Assembly: GCA_913057815.1 (NCBI GenBank)
Contig: CAJXOV010000213.1
Span: 1-5,204 of the forward strand
From: an uncultured Flavobacteriales bacterium
GTDB lineage: Bacteria > Bacteroidota > Bacteroidia > Flavobacteriales_D > Sanyastnellaceae
DNA length: 5,204 nt
Reading direction: 5' to 3'
Translations under genes and position numbers: made by a program
The notes under the pieces: model-generated
The model's database searches: none
Seen by the model: the letters and a program-made list of their open reading frames with translations, nothing else
Told to the model about the DNA's origin: nothing
Part shown: piece by piece, positions 1-5,204 of the stretch
How the letters are laid out: every line of letters starts with the position of its first letter
Numbering within the stretch: the stretch's first letter is position 1

Positions 1-708
1 GGCTGATGGGGCGAGGTCAGTCACCACAGCAGATTTAGATGGAGATGGAGATTTGGACGTGCTTTCGGCTTCTGGTCTTGATGATAAAATAGCGTGGTAT
101 CAAAATGATGGGACGGGCGCTTTCGGTAGTCAACAGGTGATTTCTACATTGGCTAATGCAGCATCTTCAGTAGCCACAGCAGATTTAGATGGAGATGGAG
201 ATTTGGACGTACTTTCGACTTCTGCTTTTGATGATAAAATAGCATGGTATCAAAATGATGGAACAGGCGCTTTCGGTAATCAACAGATTATTTCTAATCT
301 AGCAGAAGGAGCCATATTCGTATTTACTTCAGATTTCGATGGTGATGGTGATTTGGATGTGCTTTCGGCTTCATCTTATGATAATAAAATAGCTTGGTAT
401 CAAAATGATGGAGAAGGTAATTTCTCGAATCAACTTATAATTTCTACCCAAGCTGATGGAGCATCATCAGTCACCACAGCAGACCTAGATAATGATGGAG
501 ACAAGGACGTTCTTTCAGCTTCTTATGGTGATGACAAAATAGCATGGTATGAAAATGATGGAATAGGCTCATTCGGTAGTCAACAGATCATTTCTACTCT
601 GGTCGATGGAGCAAGGTCAGTCACCACAGCAGATATAGATGGCGATGGAGATATGGATGTACTTTCAGCTTCTGAGGTTGATGATAAAATAGCATGGTAT
701 GAAAACTT
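1..708 (+). repeat. Tandem 150-bp coding repeats (five FG-GAP/VCBS units)
   Basis: The segment encoding the DxDGDGDxD calcium loop recurs at 29, 179, 329, 479 and 629, a period of exactly 150 bp or 50 codons with no indels. Units 1 and 2 share 32 identical bases beginning at 29 and 179. The stretch GTCAGTCACCACAGCAGA, just before the calcium loop, occurs near 16, 466 and 616. The fifth unit diverges from the pattern after about 708. The first 28 bases are the tail of a further unit, so the array continues to the left of the window. Confidence 0.95.
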
Positions 709-1480
709 AAATGGAGAAGGGTGTATGGATGTTGAGGCTTGTAATTTTGACTCTGAAGCTTGGATTGAAAATGACTCGTGCAATTTCACACCACCAGAAA
801 GTCAGTTTTCAATTTCCTCTATAGCAAGCTGTTTAGGAGAATCTGTAGAGTTCACAGGAACAGGAGAAAATACGCAAAACTATGCCTGGAGTATTGACAA
901 TGTTTTAGTTGGAGATTCTTCAACTCTTGCTCAACTGTTCGATACAGCAGGAGAATTCGACATAACTTTAATCACACTTAACGAAAGCTGTCAAGATTCT
1001 ATAACCCAAACCATAACGGTCTATGAAACTCCAACAGTGATATTCACCCAAAACGGAGACCTGCTCACAGCCTCAGAAGGAGACACCTACCAGTGGTTCC
1101 TAAACGGAGAAGAAATAGATGGAGCTACCGCTCAAGATTATTCAATAACAGAAGATGGTACTTACTCTGTAGAAGTAACCAATGGAGAAATTTGCACCGC
1201 TACATCAGATGGAATAATGATAGTAGGGATCTCAGAGTTTGAGTCTGAAACTATTCTACTTTATCCTAACCCTATGACGGATAGAGCTTATTTAGAGTTC
1301 CCAAACACCCACCAACGAGACATTGCCCTTATAGATGGACAAGGTAGAATTATTAAAGAGTGGAAAAGTATAACAGAACAAGAGGTAGAGATTCTGAGAA
1401 ACGAGCTCTCCAATGGGAATTATATGTTACAAATAAGCCAGGCTGGTAAAACTCACTCTATCCAGCTAATAGTAGAATAA
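1..1480 (+). CDS. Secreted FG-GAP/VCBS-repeat protein with PKD/Ig-like domains and T9SS type A sorting domain (5' partial)
   Basis: The reading frame is open from base 2 and runs off the left edge, so the N-terminus and signal peptide are not visible; 492 residues remain. The TTG at 53 is an internal Leu codon, not a start. Visible residues 1 to about 236 are 50-residue repeats with DxDGDGDxDVLSAS followed by DDKIAWYxNDG, the calcium-binding FG-GAP/VCBS type that forms beta-propellers. A short linker with GCMDVEACNFD and a second Cys pair (about 239-260) resembles Cys motifs frequent in Bacteroidota secreted proteins. A PKD-like domain (about 263-343, with YAWSIDN and TAGEFDITL) and an Ig-like domain (about 345-410, QWFLNGEEIDGAT) follow. 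The last 75 residues (LYPNPMTD to NGNYMLQISQAGK) are a T9SS type A sorting domain, which directs export across the outer membrane and is normally cleaved. It probably acts at the cell surface or outside, in adhesion or binding; its ligand is unknown. Confidence 0.93.
   Translation, partial: ADGARSVTTADLDGDGDLDVLSASGLDDKIAWYQNDGTGAFGSQQVISTLANAASSVATADLDGDGDLDVLSTSAFDDKIAWYQNDGTGAFGNQQIISNLAEGAIFVFTSDFDGDGDLDVLSASSYDNKIAWYQNDGEGNFSNQLIISTQADGASSVTTADLDNDGDKDVLSASYGDDKIAWYENDGIGSFGSQQIISTLVDGARSVTTADIDGDGDMDVLSASEVDDKIAWYENLNGEGCMDVEACNFDSEAWIENDSCNFTPPESQFSISSIASCLGESVEFTGTGENTQNYAWSIDNVLVGDSSTLAQLFDTAGEFDITLITLNESCQDSITQTITVYETPTVIFTQNGDLLTASEGDTYQWFLNGEEIDGATAQDYSITEDGTYSVEVTNGEICTATSDGIMIVGISEFESETILLYPNPMTDRAYLEFPNTHQRDIALIDGQGRIIKEWKSITEQEVEILRNELSNGNYMLQISQAGKTHSIQLIVE
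1253..1480 (+). other. T9SS type A C-terminal sorting domain (within the surface protein CDS)
   Basis: The final 75 residues have the hallmarks of the T9SS type A sorting domain. They open with ILLYPNPMTDRAYLEF, continue with an IDGQGRIIKEW strand-turn, then LSNGNYMLQI, and end in a GKTHSIQLIVE strand at the stop codon. The domain is recognised by the type IX secretion machinery of Bacteroidota and predicts that this protein is exported and probably anchored to, or released from, the outer surface. Confidence 0.92.
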
Positions 1481-1518
1481 GAAGTTTCAATATTTGTACT
1501 TTCTGAATACCATTTTTT

Positions 1519-1571
1519 AAACCCAACCTTTATCAACTTTCCATTAACAGGAAGAGATAGGTTTGGGATTT
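1519..1571. promoter_or_regulatory. Imperfect inverted repeat in the purT upstream region
   Basis: AAACCCAACCT (1519-1529) pairs with AGGTTTGGGATTT (1559-1571) over 11 base pairs with two single-base bulges (T1564 and A1568), around a 29-nt loop. It lies between the surface-protein stop and purT, and its right arm contains the candidate -7 element. It is not followed by a T-tract, so it is a poor intrinsic terminator. An operator or leader structure is possible but unproven. Confidence 0.3.
1558..1565 (+). promoter_or_regulatory. Candidate Bacteroidota -7 promoter element for purT
   Basis: TAGGTTTG fits the TAnnTTTG consensus of the Bacteroidota primary sigma factor. It would place transcription start around 1570, leaving a leader of about 30 nt before the purT ATG. 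No clear TTTG -33 element is present 17-23 nt upstream (the nearest is TTTC at 1538), so the call rests on the -7 box alone. Confidence 0.38.
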
Positions 1572-1603
1572 CACTCTAACTTCGCGCCATAAATCTATTG
1601 ATT

Positions 1604-2770
1604 ATGTCAAATAAAATTGTCCTTCTTGGAAGCGGAGAACTTGGTAAAGAGTTAGTTATTTCATTGCAACGCTTAGGTGAACATGTAGTAGCGTGCGATA
1701 GTTATGCTGGAGCACCAGCCATGCAAGTAGCAGATGAATTTGAGGTGATTAACATGCTAGATGGTGACCAGCTAGATGCGGTTATAGCCAAACATCAGCC
1801 AAAACTGGTGATTCCTGAGGTAGAATCTATTAGAACAGAACGATTTTACGAATATGAAAAACAAGGAATAACCGTGGTTCCTTCTGCCAAGGCAGCTAAT
1901 TTTACCATGAACAGAAAACTCATAAGAGATTTAGCGGCTAAAGATTTAGGGTTAAGAACAGCCAAATATGAATATGCCACAGAACTGGAACAATTCAAAG
2001 CTGCAGTAGCCAGAGTAGGAATGCCATGTGTGATAAAACCACTCATGAGCTCGAGTGGGAAAGGCCAGTCGGTAATCAAGAAAGAATCAGACATAGAAAA
2101 TAGCTGGAATTATGCCATGGATGGCTCTAGAGGAGACTTGGCAGAGGTAATCATAGAGGCTTTTGTAGACTTTCATACAGAAATTACGCTGTTAACCGTA
2201 ACTCAGCAAAACGGGAAAACCCTATTCTGTCCACCTATAGGGCACAGACAAGAACGTGGAGATTACCAAGAAAGCTGGCAGCCCTGCCCTATTTCTGCAG
2301 AAGACTTAGCGGTAGCAGAAGACATGGCAGAAAAAGTAACCGCAGAGTTAGAGGGTGCTGGATTATGGGGTGTAGAGTTCTTTATAGCTCATGATGGTGT
2401 TTACTTTTCAGAACTAAGCCCTAGACCTCACGATACTGGCATGTGCACGCTGGCAGGCTCACAGAACCTTAGTGAATTTGAACTTCACGCCAGAACAGTA
2501 CTTGGATATTCTATTCCAGAAATAACGCAAGAAAAAGCAGGTGTAAGTGCCGTAATTCTAGCCACCAAAGAAAATTCAGATACTCCTGTTTTCTCAGGCG
2601 TTGCAAAAGTTCTAGAAAACAAAAACACAGACATCCGTCTCTTCGGAAAACCTACTTCCAGGCCTTACAGAAGGATGGGTGTAGTACTACTAGATGGAGA
2701 AATAGATGCGGATATGGAGCAGATGAGGAAAGATGCTGCTGAGTTGGCTGGTTTAGTAAAAGTAGATTGA
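1604..2770 (+). CDS. purT: Formate-dependent phosphoribosylglycinamide formyltransferase (GAR transformylase 2)
   Basis: PurT makes formyl-GAR from GAR, formate and ATP in the third step of purine biosynthesis; it is a cytoplasmic ATP-grasp enzyme that needs no formyl-tetrahydrofolate. The 388 residues match the roughly 390 of E. coli PurT. Visible landmarks are the N-terminal GSGELGKE (9-16), INMLDGD, the PEVESIRTE segment, the ATP-grasp loop SSSGKGQ (149-155), [15 protein letters not shown] starting at residue 213, and SPRPHDTG (272-279). The two Mg-binding Glu of the E. coli enzyme are matched by E258 (GVEFF) and E270 (FSELSP), with the same 12-residue spacing. RLFGKP (345-350) lies in the C-terminal domain. 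ATG 1604 is chosen because the upstream in-frame codons are only TTG and ATT and the protein then begins just before the first beta strand. Its stop overlaps the next gene by four bases. Confidence 0.97.
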   Translation: MSNKIVLLGSGELGKELVISLQRLGEHVVACDSYAGAPAMQVADEFEVINMLDGDQLDAVIAKHQPKLVIPEVESIRTERFYEYEKQGITVVPSAKAANFTMNRKLIRDLAAKDLGLRTAKYEYATELEQFKAAVARVGMPCVIKPLMSSSGKGQSVIKKESDIENSWNYAMDGSRGDLAEVIIEAFVDFHTEITLLTVTQQNGKTLFCPPIGHRQERGDYQESWQPCPISAEDLAVAEDMAEKVTAELEGAGLWGVEFFIAHDGVYFSELSPRPHDTGMCTLAGSQNLSEFELHARTVLGYSIPEITQEKAGVSAVILATKENSDTPVFSGVAKVLENKNTDIRLFGKPTSRPYRRMGVVLLDGEIDADMEQMRKDAAELAGLVKVD

Positions 2771-3300
2771 GTTTTTTCTTTGATATAGCTAATTGGCTCA
2801 TCTTAGGGGGAGCTGTTTATTTGATTCTGGACTTAATTCCGAACGGTCCTTTGTCTTGGAAGGTGCTTTCTAAGTATTCTTCACAGACGAGTTTTGCGGT
2901 GCGCACGGTTCTCATCTTAGGCGCTCTGATTGTAGCCATTCAATTTTTTCTCATCAGCGCAGGAATTTTTCTGTTTGCTTATGAAGATTGGTCTCTAAAT
3001 GCAGGTAGTAAGCCATTACAGATTTCCAGTATGTTTTTAATCCCTCTAATAGCTCAACTGTTTAGGATTAAATCTATTTCTAATAAGCCGACTGGCCGCG
3101 CAGTGGTTTCATTTATGATTTTAGCTTCGTGTGCCGTTTTCTGGATATACGTTCCGTCTCCAGTGATAGAAACTGAAACCACTTCTTTACTTGGAGGGTT
3201 CGAAAACACGCTTTTATTCAATTACCTATGCGGAATATTACTGTTTTTCATAGTCCTAGATGTCTCGATCATCTTAAAGAAGCACAAGATTATTAAGTAA
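2767..3300 (+). CDS. Polytopic membrane protein of unknown function, TTG start overlapping purT
   Basis: This is a 177-residue hydrophobic protein of no family I recognise. Likely membrane segments are at residues 10-24, 45-71 (long, with many Phe and Ile), 86-99 (short), 112-129 and 148-170, so four or five spans, with a basic C-terminal tail KKHKIIK on the probable cytoplasmic side. There is no signal peptide cleavage site. The start is inferred. The frame is closed by a TGA at 2740, and TTG 2767 is the only good start codon between that stop and the first membrane segment; the first in-frame ATG comes only at about residue 89, inside the membrane domain. TTG 2767 forms a TTGA overlap with the purT stop, typical of translational coupling. 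It ends in TAATG, overlapping the next start by one base, so it probably belongs to a purT operon. Confidence 0.75.
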   Translation: MSFFFDIANWLILGGAVYLILDLIPNGPLSWKVLSKYSSQTSFAVRTVLILGALIVAIQFFLISAGIFLFAYEDWSLNAGSKPLQISSMFLIPLIAQLFRIKSISNKPTGRAVVSFMILASCAVFWIYVPSPVIETETTSLLGGFENTLLFNYLCGILLFFIVLDVSIILKKHKIIK

Positions 3301-3800
3301 TGGAAAACGAGCTTTCTTTATTGCTAGAAGAAATCAAATCTCTCCCCTACGGTAGAAACTCAGACAGGTCAGACTATACACTCGTGCCCATTGAGAAAAA
3401 AGGAAGCTGCAGTACCAAACATGCGTATATAAAATCTATTGCAACGCAGAATGGCTGGGAAAATGTAAAATTAATCCTGTGCATCTACCTCATGAATGCA
3501 GACAACACTCCAGGTGTAGCTCAAACTCTCAGTAAACACCAGTTAGCAGAAATCCCCGAAGCACATACTTATCTAGAAATAGATGGAAACCTTGTAGATG
3601 TTACAGGATTGGCTAACGGTTCCAGTTCATTTGAAAATGCCATAATTCAAAAAGAAGAAATCCAACCTGAACAAATTGGAGACTACAAAGTGTCTTATCA
3701 CAAACAGTTTATTTCAAGTTGGTCAAACACTACGTCACTCTCAACCACTGAGCTGTGGGGGATTCGAGAAGAGTGTATCCGAGCTTTATCTGCAAGGTAA
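3300..3800 (+). CDS. Predicted transglutaminase-like (Cys-His-Asp) protein, unknown substrate
   Basis: The protein has 166 residues, with no signal peptide or membrane segment, and so is presumably cytoplasmic. The ATG shares its A with the stop of the preceding gene (TAATG), indicating tight coupling. No characterised family is evident by eye, but the layout is that of a transglutaminase-like cysteine fold. GSCSTKHAYIKSIA (35-48) places Cys37 at the start of a helix, EAHTYLEIDG (87-96) supplies His89 in a strand, and NLVDVTG (97-103) supplies Asp100 in the next strand. The spacing Cys, about 50 residues, His, about 11 residues, Asp is right for that triad. The hydrophobic strand NVKLILCIYLMN between Cys and His also fits. 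If active it could be a peptidase, amidase or acyltransferase; the substrate cannot be inferred. The triad assignment is inference, whereas the coding call is firm. Confidence 0.82.
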   Translation: MENELSLLLEEIKSLPYGRNSDRSDYTLVPIEKKGSCSTKHAYIKSIATQNGWENVKLILCIYLMNADNTPGVAQTLSKHQLAEIPEAHTYLEIDGNLVDVTGLANGSSSFENAIIQKEEIQPEQIGDYKVSYHKQFISSWSNTTSLSTTELWGIREECIRALSAR

Positions 3801-3887
3801 ACTTCGCTTTTCGGAAGGTGCAGCTGATCTTTAAGAACCTTGGCATAAGACTTGTGACAACGAGCGTCAAACAAACTATACAAAAAC

Positions 3888-4433
3888 ATGAGAAATAAAC
3901 TTTTATTCACTCTAGTACTCTCCCTTTCCCTATTATTTATTAATTCTAACCATGCTTCAGCCCAAGAGGTAGACCGAGAACTTGGACTTCGAATGAGCGG
4001 CTTGGACAATTTTAATTTTATCTATAAAAAGTCCAAAGGTGAAAACAAATTCCTGAGAATTAGAGCCGGAGCTTTTAATGCCCGTTTCAATTCAGAAAAT
4101 GAAGCTCTAAACGTAGGATTAACCTTAGCCATTGGAGTAGAAAAGAGAAAACCTATTGATGACAAACTCAGTTTTATTCACGGGTTAGAACCGTCTTTAC
4201 AAGTGAGCGGTAACTTTAACGACCAAAACAATTTTTCTGTCAATCCCTCTTTAGGCTATGTTTTAGGGTTTAATCTTAATATTTCAGATTCTTTTGGAAT
4301 AAATCTGGAAGCCATTCCGAGTATTAGAGCTTCGCTTAATATAGATAATGACGGAGACGTGTCCGATAGTTATAGCTTCGGTTTCAATTCTAACTCGGTA
4401 GCACTAGGTTTGGTCTATCGATTTAAGAAATAA
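3888..4433 (+). CDS. Small outer-membrane beta-barrel protein with signal peptide
   Basis: The N-terminus is a clear Sec signal peptide: MRNK, then a hydrophobic core (LLFTLVLSLSLLFI, residues 5-18), then a cleavage site after ASA (residue 25) before QEVDRE. The mature part of about 156 residues shows alternating hydrophobic/polar strands separated by polar, Asn/Asp-rich turns. These include FLRIRAGAFNARF, LNVGLTLAIGVEKR, NPSLGYVLGFNLNIS, and a last strand NSVALGLVYRF with only KK after the terminal Phe. This is the pattern of the small outer-membrane beta-barrel families of Bacteroidota, perhaps eight strands. The role is unknown. It is separated by 87 bp from the preceding gene, with no convincing promoter in the gap, and ends at a shared bidirectional terminator opposite the TerB-like gene. 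Confidence 0.85.
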   Translation: MRNKLLFTLVLSLSLLFINSNHASAQEVDRELGLRMSGLDNFNFIYKKSKGENKFLRIRAGAFNARFNSENEALNVGLTLAIGVEKRKPIDDKLSFIHGLEPSLQVSGNFNDQNNFSVNPSLGYVLGFNLNISDSFGINLEAIPSIRASLNIDNDGDVSDSYSFGFNSNSVALGLVYRFKK

Positions 4434-4444
4434 TAAAATCAACT

Positions 4445-4476
4445 AGGAAAGGGTTGAGTCCACTCAGCCTTTTCCT
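4445..4476. terminator. Bidirectional hairpin terminator between convergent genes
   Basis: AGGAAAGGGTTGAGT (4445-4459) pairs with ACTCAGCCTTTTCCT (4462-4476) along 15 positions without mismatch, allowing two G-T wobbles; in practice the innermost pair opens to give a TCCA loop. It starts 11 bases after the stop of the beta-barrel gene, and its right arm touches the last base of the TerB-like gene's stop codon on the other strand. Its place between two converging genes fits a terminator used from both sides. Flanking T-runs are short, so efficiency may rest on the stem, whose right arm carries TTTTCCT. Confidence 0.8.
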
Positions 4477-4877
4477 TAATTATGAAATACTTGAAATGTT
4501 TCTATAACAAATTGAGGCTCTAAAACCTCATTAGGATTAGCCCGTAACCTCTCTAGAATTGCCTCGACTGCTTCTTGTCTCAATCCCATTCGCAAAGCCA
4601 ACCAGTTTAGATAATCCACCTCCTTTTTTGCTATAACTCCATCAGACTTCACCAGAACAGACATTTGATAGAAATGCACTATTCTGTCCATAGCAGACTT
4701 TGGTGGATTGTATTGTTCTGGTTGATTTTTAAGAGTTTGGTATTCCGTGTCAGAAATGTTCAAATAGTCCAGCGTAGCCTCTAACATTTGTCTTTCTCCT
4801 TCAGCTTCGCTCCCATCTACCTGCATTAATCGAGTTAACACAGAAAGAAATTCTCTCTTTTCTTTTGGTGAATTCAT
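4476..4877 (-). CDS. TerB-like (tellurite resistance TerB fold) helical protein
   Basis: The 133-residue, all-helical, soluble protein has the duplicated acidic signature of the TerB/DjlA-like fold. LTRLMQVDGSEAEGERQMLE (14-33) carries the first DG motif, and VLVKSDGVIAKKEVDYLNWLALRMGL (74-99) the second, with D79-G80 and E86. In this fold the two four-helix halves place acidic residues that may bind metal. Bacteroidota carry many stand-alone copies of unknown role, and the name does not imply tellurite resistance here, since no other ter gene is nearby. I chose the ATG at 4877 because the fold begins right after it. An upstream in-frame ATG at 4964 would add 29 residues of no domain character and lie across the region expected to hold the promoter. 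It converges on the beta-barrel gene and diverges from the small Lys/Cys-rich gene. Confidence 0.82.
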   Translation of the reverse strand: MNSPKEKREFLSVLTRLMQVDGSEAEGERQMLEATLDYLNISDTEYQTLKNQPEQYNPPKSAMDRIVHFYQMSVLVKSDGVIAKKEVDYLNWLALRMGLRQEAVEAILERLRANPNEVLEPQFVIETFQVFHN

Positions 4878-5002
4878 GCGTTGCAAAATACCACATTCAT
4901 GGGATTGACTTAGGAGATAACAAGTCGTTTCTTTGTTCCATGACAATTTCTCATCAACCAACATCAGAGCTTTCCAAGATATTTGTAGAGGATACTGTAT
5001 GG

Positions 5003-5116
5003 ATGAAAAAAAAATGCTGTAAAAAGTATAAAAAAGCGAAGGCTTGTAAGAAGTGTCCTAAGAAGATGGAATGTGCTATCGCAAAGTTAATTCAACCTCT
5101 TTCCGAGTTAAATTAG
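5003..5116 (+). CDS. Tiny Lys/Cys-rich protein, candidate metal-binding miniprotein
   Basis: A 37-residue frame opens with MKKKCCKKYKK and contains 13 Lys and 5 Cys: Cys5-Cys6, then Cys15-x2-Cys18-Pro and Cys24, followed by a short hydrophobic/amphipathic tail (AIAKLIQPLSELN). The CC and CxxC pairs could bind zinc or another metal, and the strong positive charge could contact nucleic acid or ribosomes; both are inference. It lacks a signal peptide. AGAGGA at 4987-4992, 10 bases upstream of ATG 5003, is a plausible ribosome binding site. An in-frame ATG at 4940 would give 58 residues with an N-terminal part lacking the Lys/Cys character. The ATG is followed by nine consecutive A bases. Its biased, patterned composition argues that it is a real gene, but small size limits confidence. 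Confidence 0.6.
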   Translation: MKKKCCKKYKKAKACKKCPKKMECAIAKLIQPLSELN

Positions 5117-5137
5117 CCTTCTATTCTAAAAAAAACT

Positions 5138-5158
5138 AACAATCAACATCTGATTGTT
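5138..5158. terminator. Short hairpin after the Lys/Cys-rich gene, possible terminator
   Basis: AACAATCA (5138-5145) and TGATTGTT (5151-5158) form a perfect 8-bp stem with a five-base loop, 21 bases after the small gene's stop. An A8 tract at 5128-5135 lies on its left, so on the minus strand the hairpin is followed by eight T, the classical arrangement for stopping leftward transcription. On the plus strand only a weak GTTTGTTG tail follows. The stem is AT-rich and weak. It may equally be an operator for the promoter it overlaps. Confidence 0.4.
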
Positions 5159-5165
5159 TGTTGAT
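5142..5165. repeat. Second inverted repeat overlapping the -33 box
   Basis: ATCAACA (5142-5148) and TGTTGAT (5159-5165) are perfect reverse complements around a 10-base spacer. They overlap both the adjacent 8-bp hairpin and the -33 element, so the two hairpins exclude each other. The arrangement could be a repressor or activator site for the rightward promoter, but no regulator is identifiable here. Confidence 0.4.
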
Positions 5166-5188
5166 ATGAAAAATAACAAGTACTTTTG
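5157..5188 (+). promoter_or_regulatory. Strong Bacteroidota primary-sigma promoter reading rightward
   Basis: TTTG (5157-5160) is followed after 20 bases by TACTTTTG (5181-5188), matching both the -33 (TTTG) and -7 (TAnnTTTG) elements of the Bacteroidota housekeeping promoter at ideal spacing. The downstream CAGCCC context is also common after such -7 boxes. Transcription should start at about 5193-5196 and serve a gene beyond the right edge. Confidence 0.82.
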
Positions 5189-5204
5189 CAGCCCTTTTTT
5201 AGGA

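Noticed and set aside
53..55. TTG at 53 as the start of the surface protein
   Set aside because: It falls in the middle of a calcium-binding repeat and the frame is open to the window edge, so it is an internal Leu codon of a truncated gene.
580..789. Minus-strand open frame of 69 codons inside the surface-protein gene
   Set aside because: It is antisense to the repeat and linker region, its Ser-rich composition mirrors the complement of the Asp/Gly repeats, and it has no independent signals.
1480..1517. Terminator for the surface-protein gene
   Set aside because: AGAAGT and ACTTTCT can pair only with a bulge and a 12-base AT-rich loop, and the T6 run is several bases beyond the stem; too weak to annotate.
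1846..2094. Minus-strand open frame of 82 codons inside purT
   Set aside because: It lies wholly within a well-recognised conserved gene on the other strand and shows no domain or start signal.
3801..3887. Promoter or terminator in the 87-bp gap before the beta-barrel gene
   Set aside because: TAAGACTTG is one base too long for the TAnnTTTG box, with no -33 partner, and the AAGGT/ACCTT pairing is only five bases with a long loop and no T-tract; neither is strong enough to call.
3698..4009. Minus-strand open frame of 103 codons spanning the gap before the beta-barrel gene
   Set aside because: It overlaps the C-terminus of one well-supported gene and the signal peptide of another, and its translation has no recognisable motif.
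4476..4877. Tellurite-resistance operon or stress island
   Set aside because: Only a single stand-alone TerB-like gene is present; no terA, terC, terD or terZ relatives are nearby, so a resistance role is not supported.

Overview
The window looks like Bacteroidota chromosome, probably Flavobacteriia or Cytophagia. The evidence is a secreted FG-GAP/VCBS-repeat protein ending in a type IX secretion (T9SS) sorting domain, a textbook Bacteroidota promoter (TTTG, 20 nt, TACTTTTG) at the right edge, few Shine-Dalgarno sequences, and AT-rich DNA. There are no mobile elements, CRISPR arrays, tRNA or rRNA genes. Apart from small unknown proteins, I see no obvious undescribed system.

Left part (1-1480): the 3' portion of a large cell-surface gene whose start lies outside the window. 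Its visible 492 residues comprise five 50-residue calcium-binding repeats encoded by exact 150-bp DNA periods, a Cys-containing linker, a PKD-like domain, an Ig-like domain and a T9SS type A C-terminal domain.

Centre (1604-3800): a tight three-gene run. purT (formate-dependent GAR formyltransferase) is followed by a 177-residue polytopic membrane protein, which starts at a TTG overlapping the purT stop (TTGA). Next comes a 166-residue protein (TAATG junction) with a Cys-His-Asp arrangement suggestive of a transglutaminase-like fold. The junctions imply co-transcription and translational coupling. Only purT has a confident function, and nothing in the sequence ties the other two to purine synthesis.

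Right part (3888-5204): a small secreted outer-membrane beta-barrel protein faces a convergent TerB-like gene, and the two share a strong bidirectional hairpin terminator. Divergent from the TerB-like gene is a tiny Lys/Cys-rich protein of 37 residues. The last 90 bases hold nested inverted repeats and a strong promoter reading rightward into a gene beyond the window.
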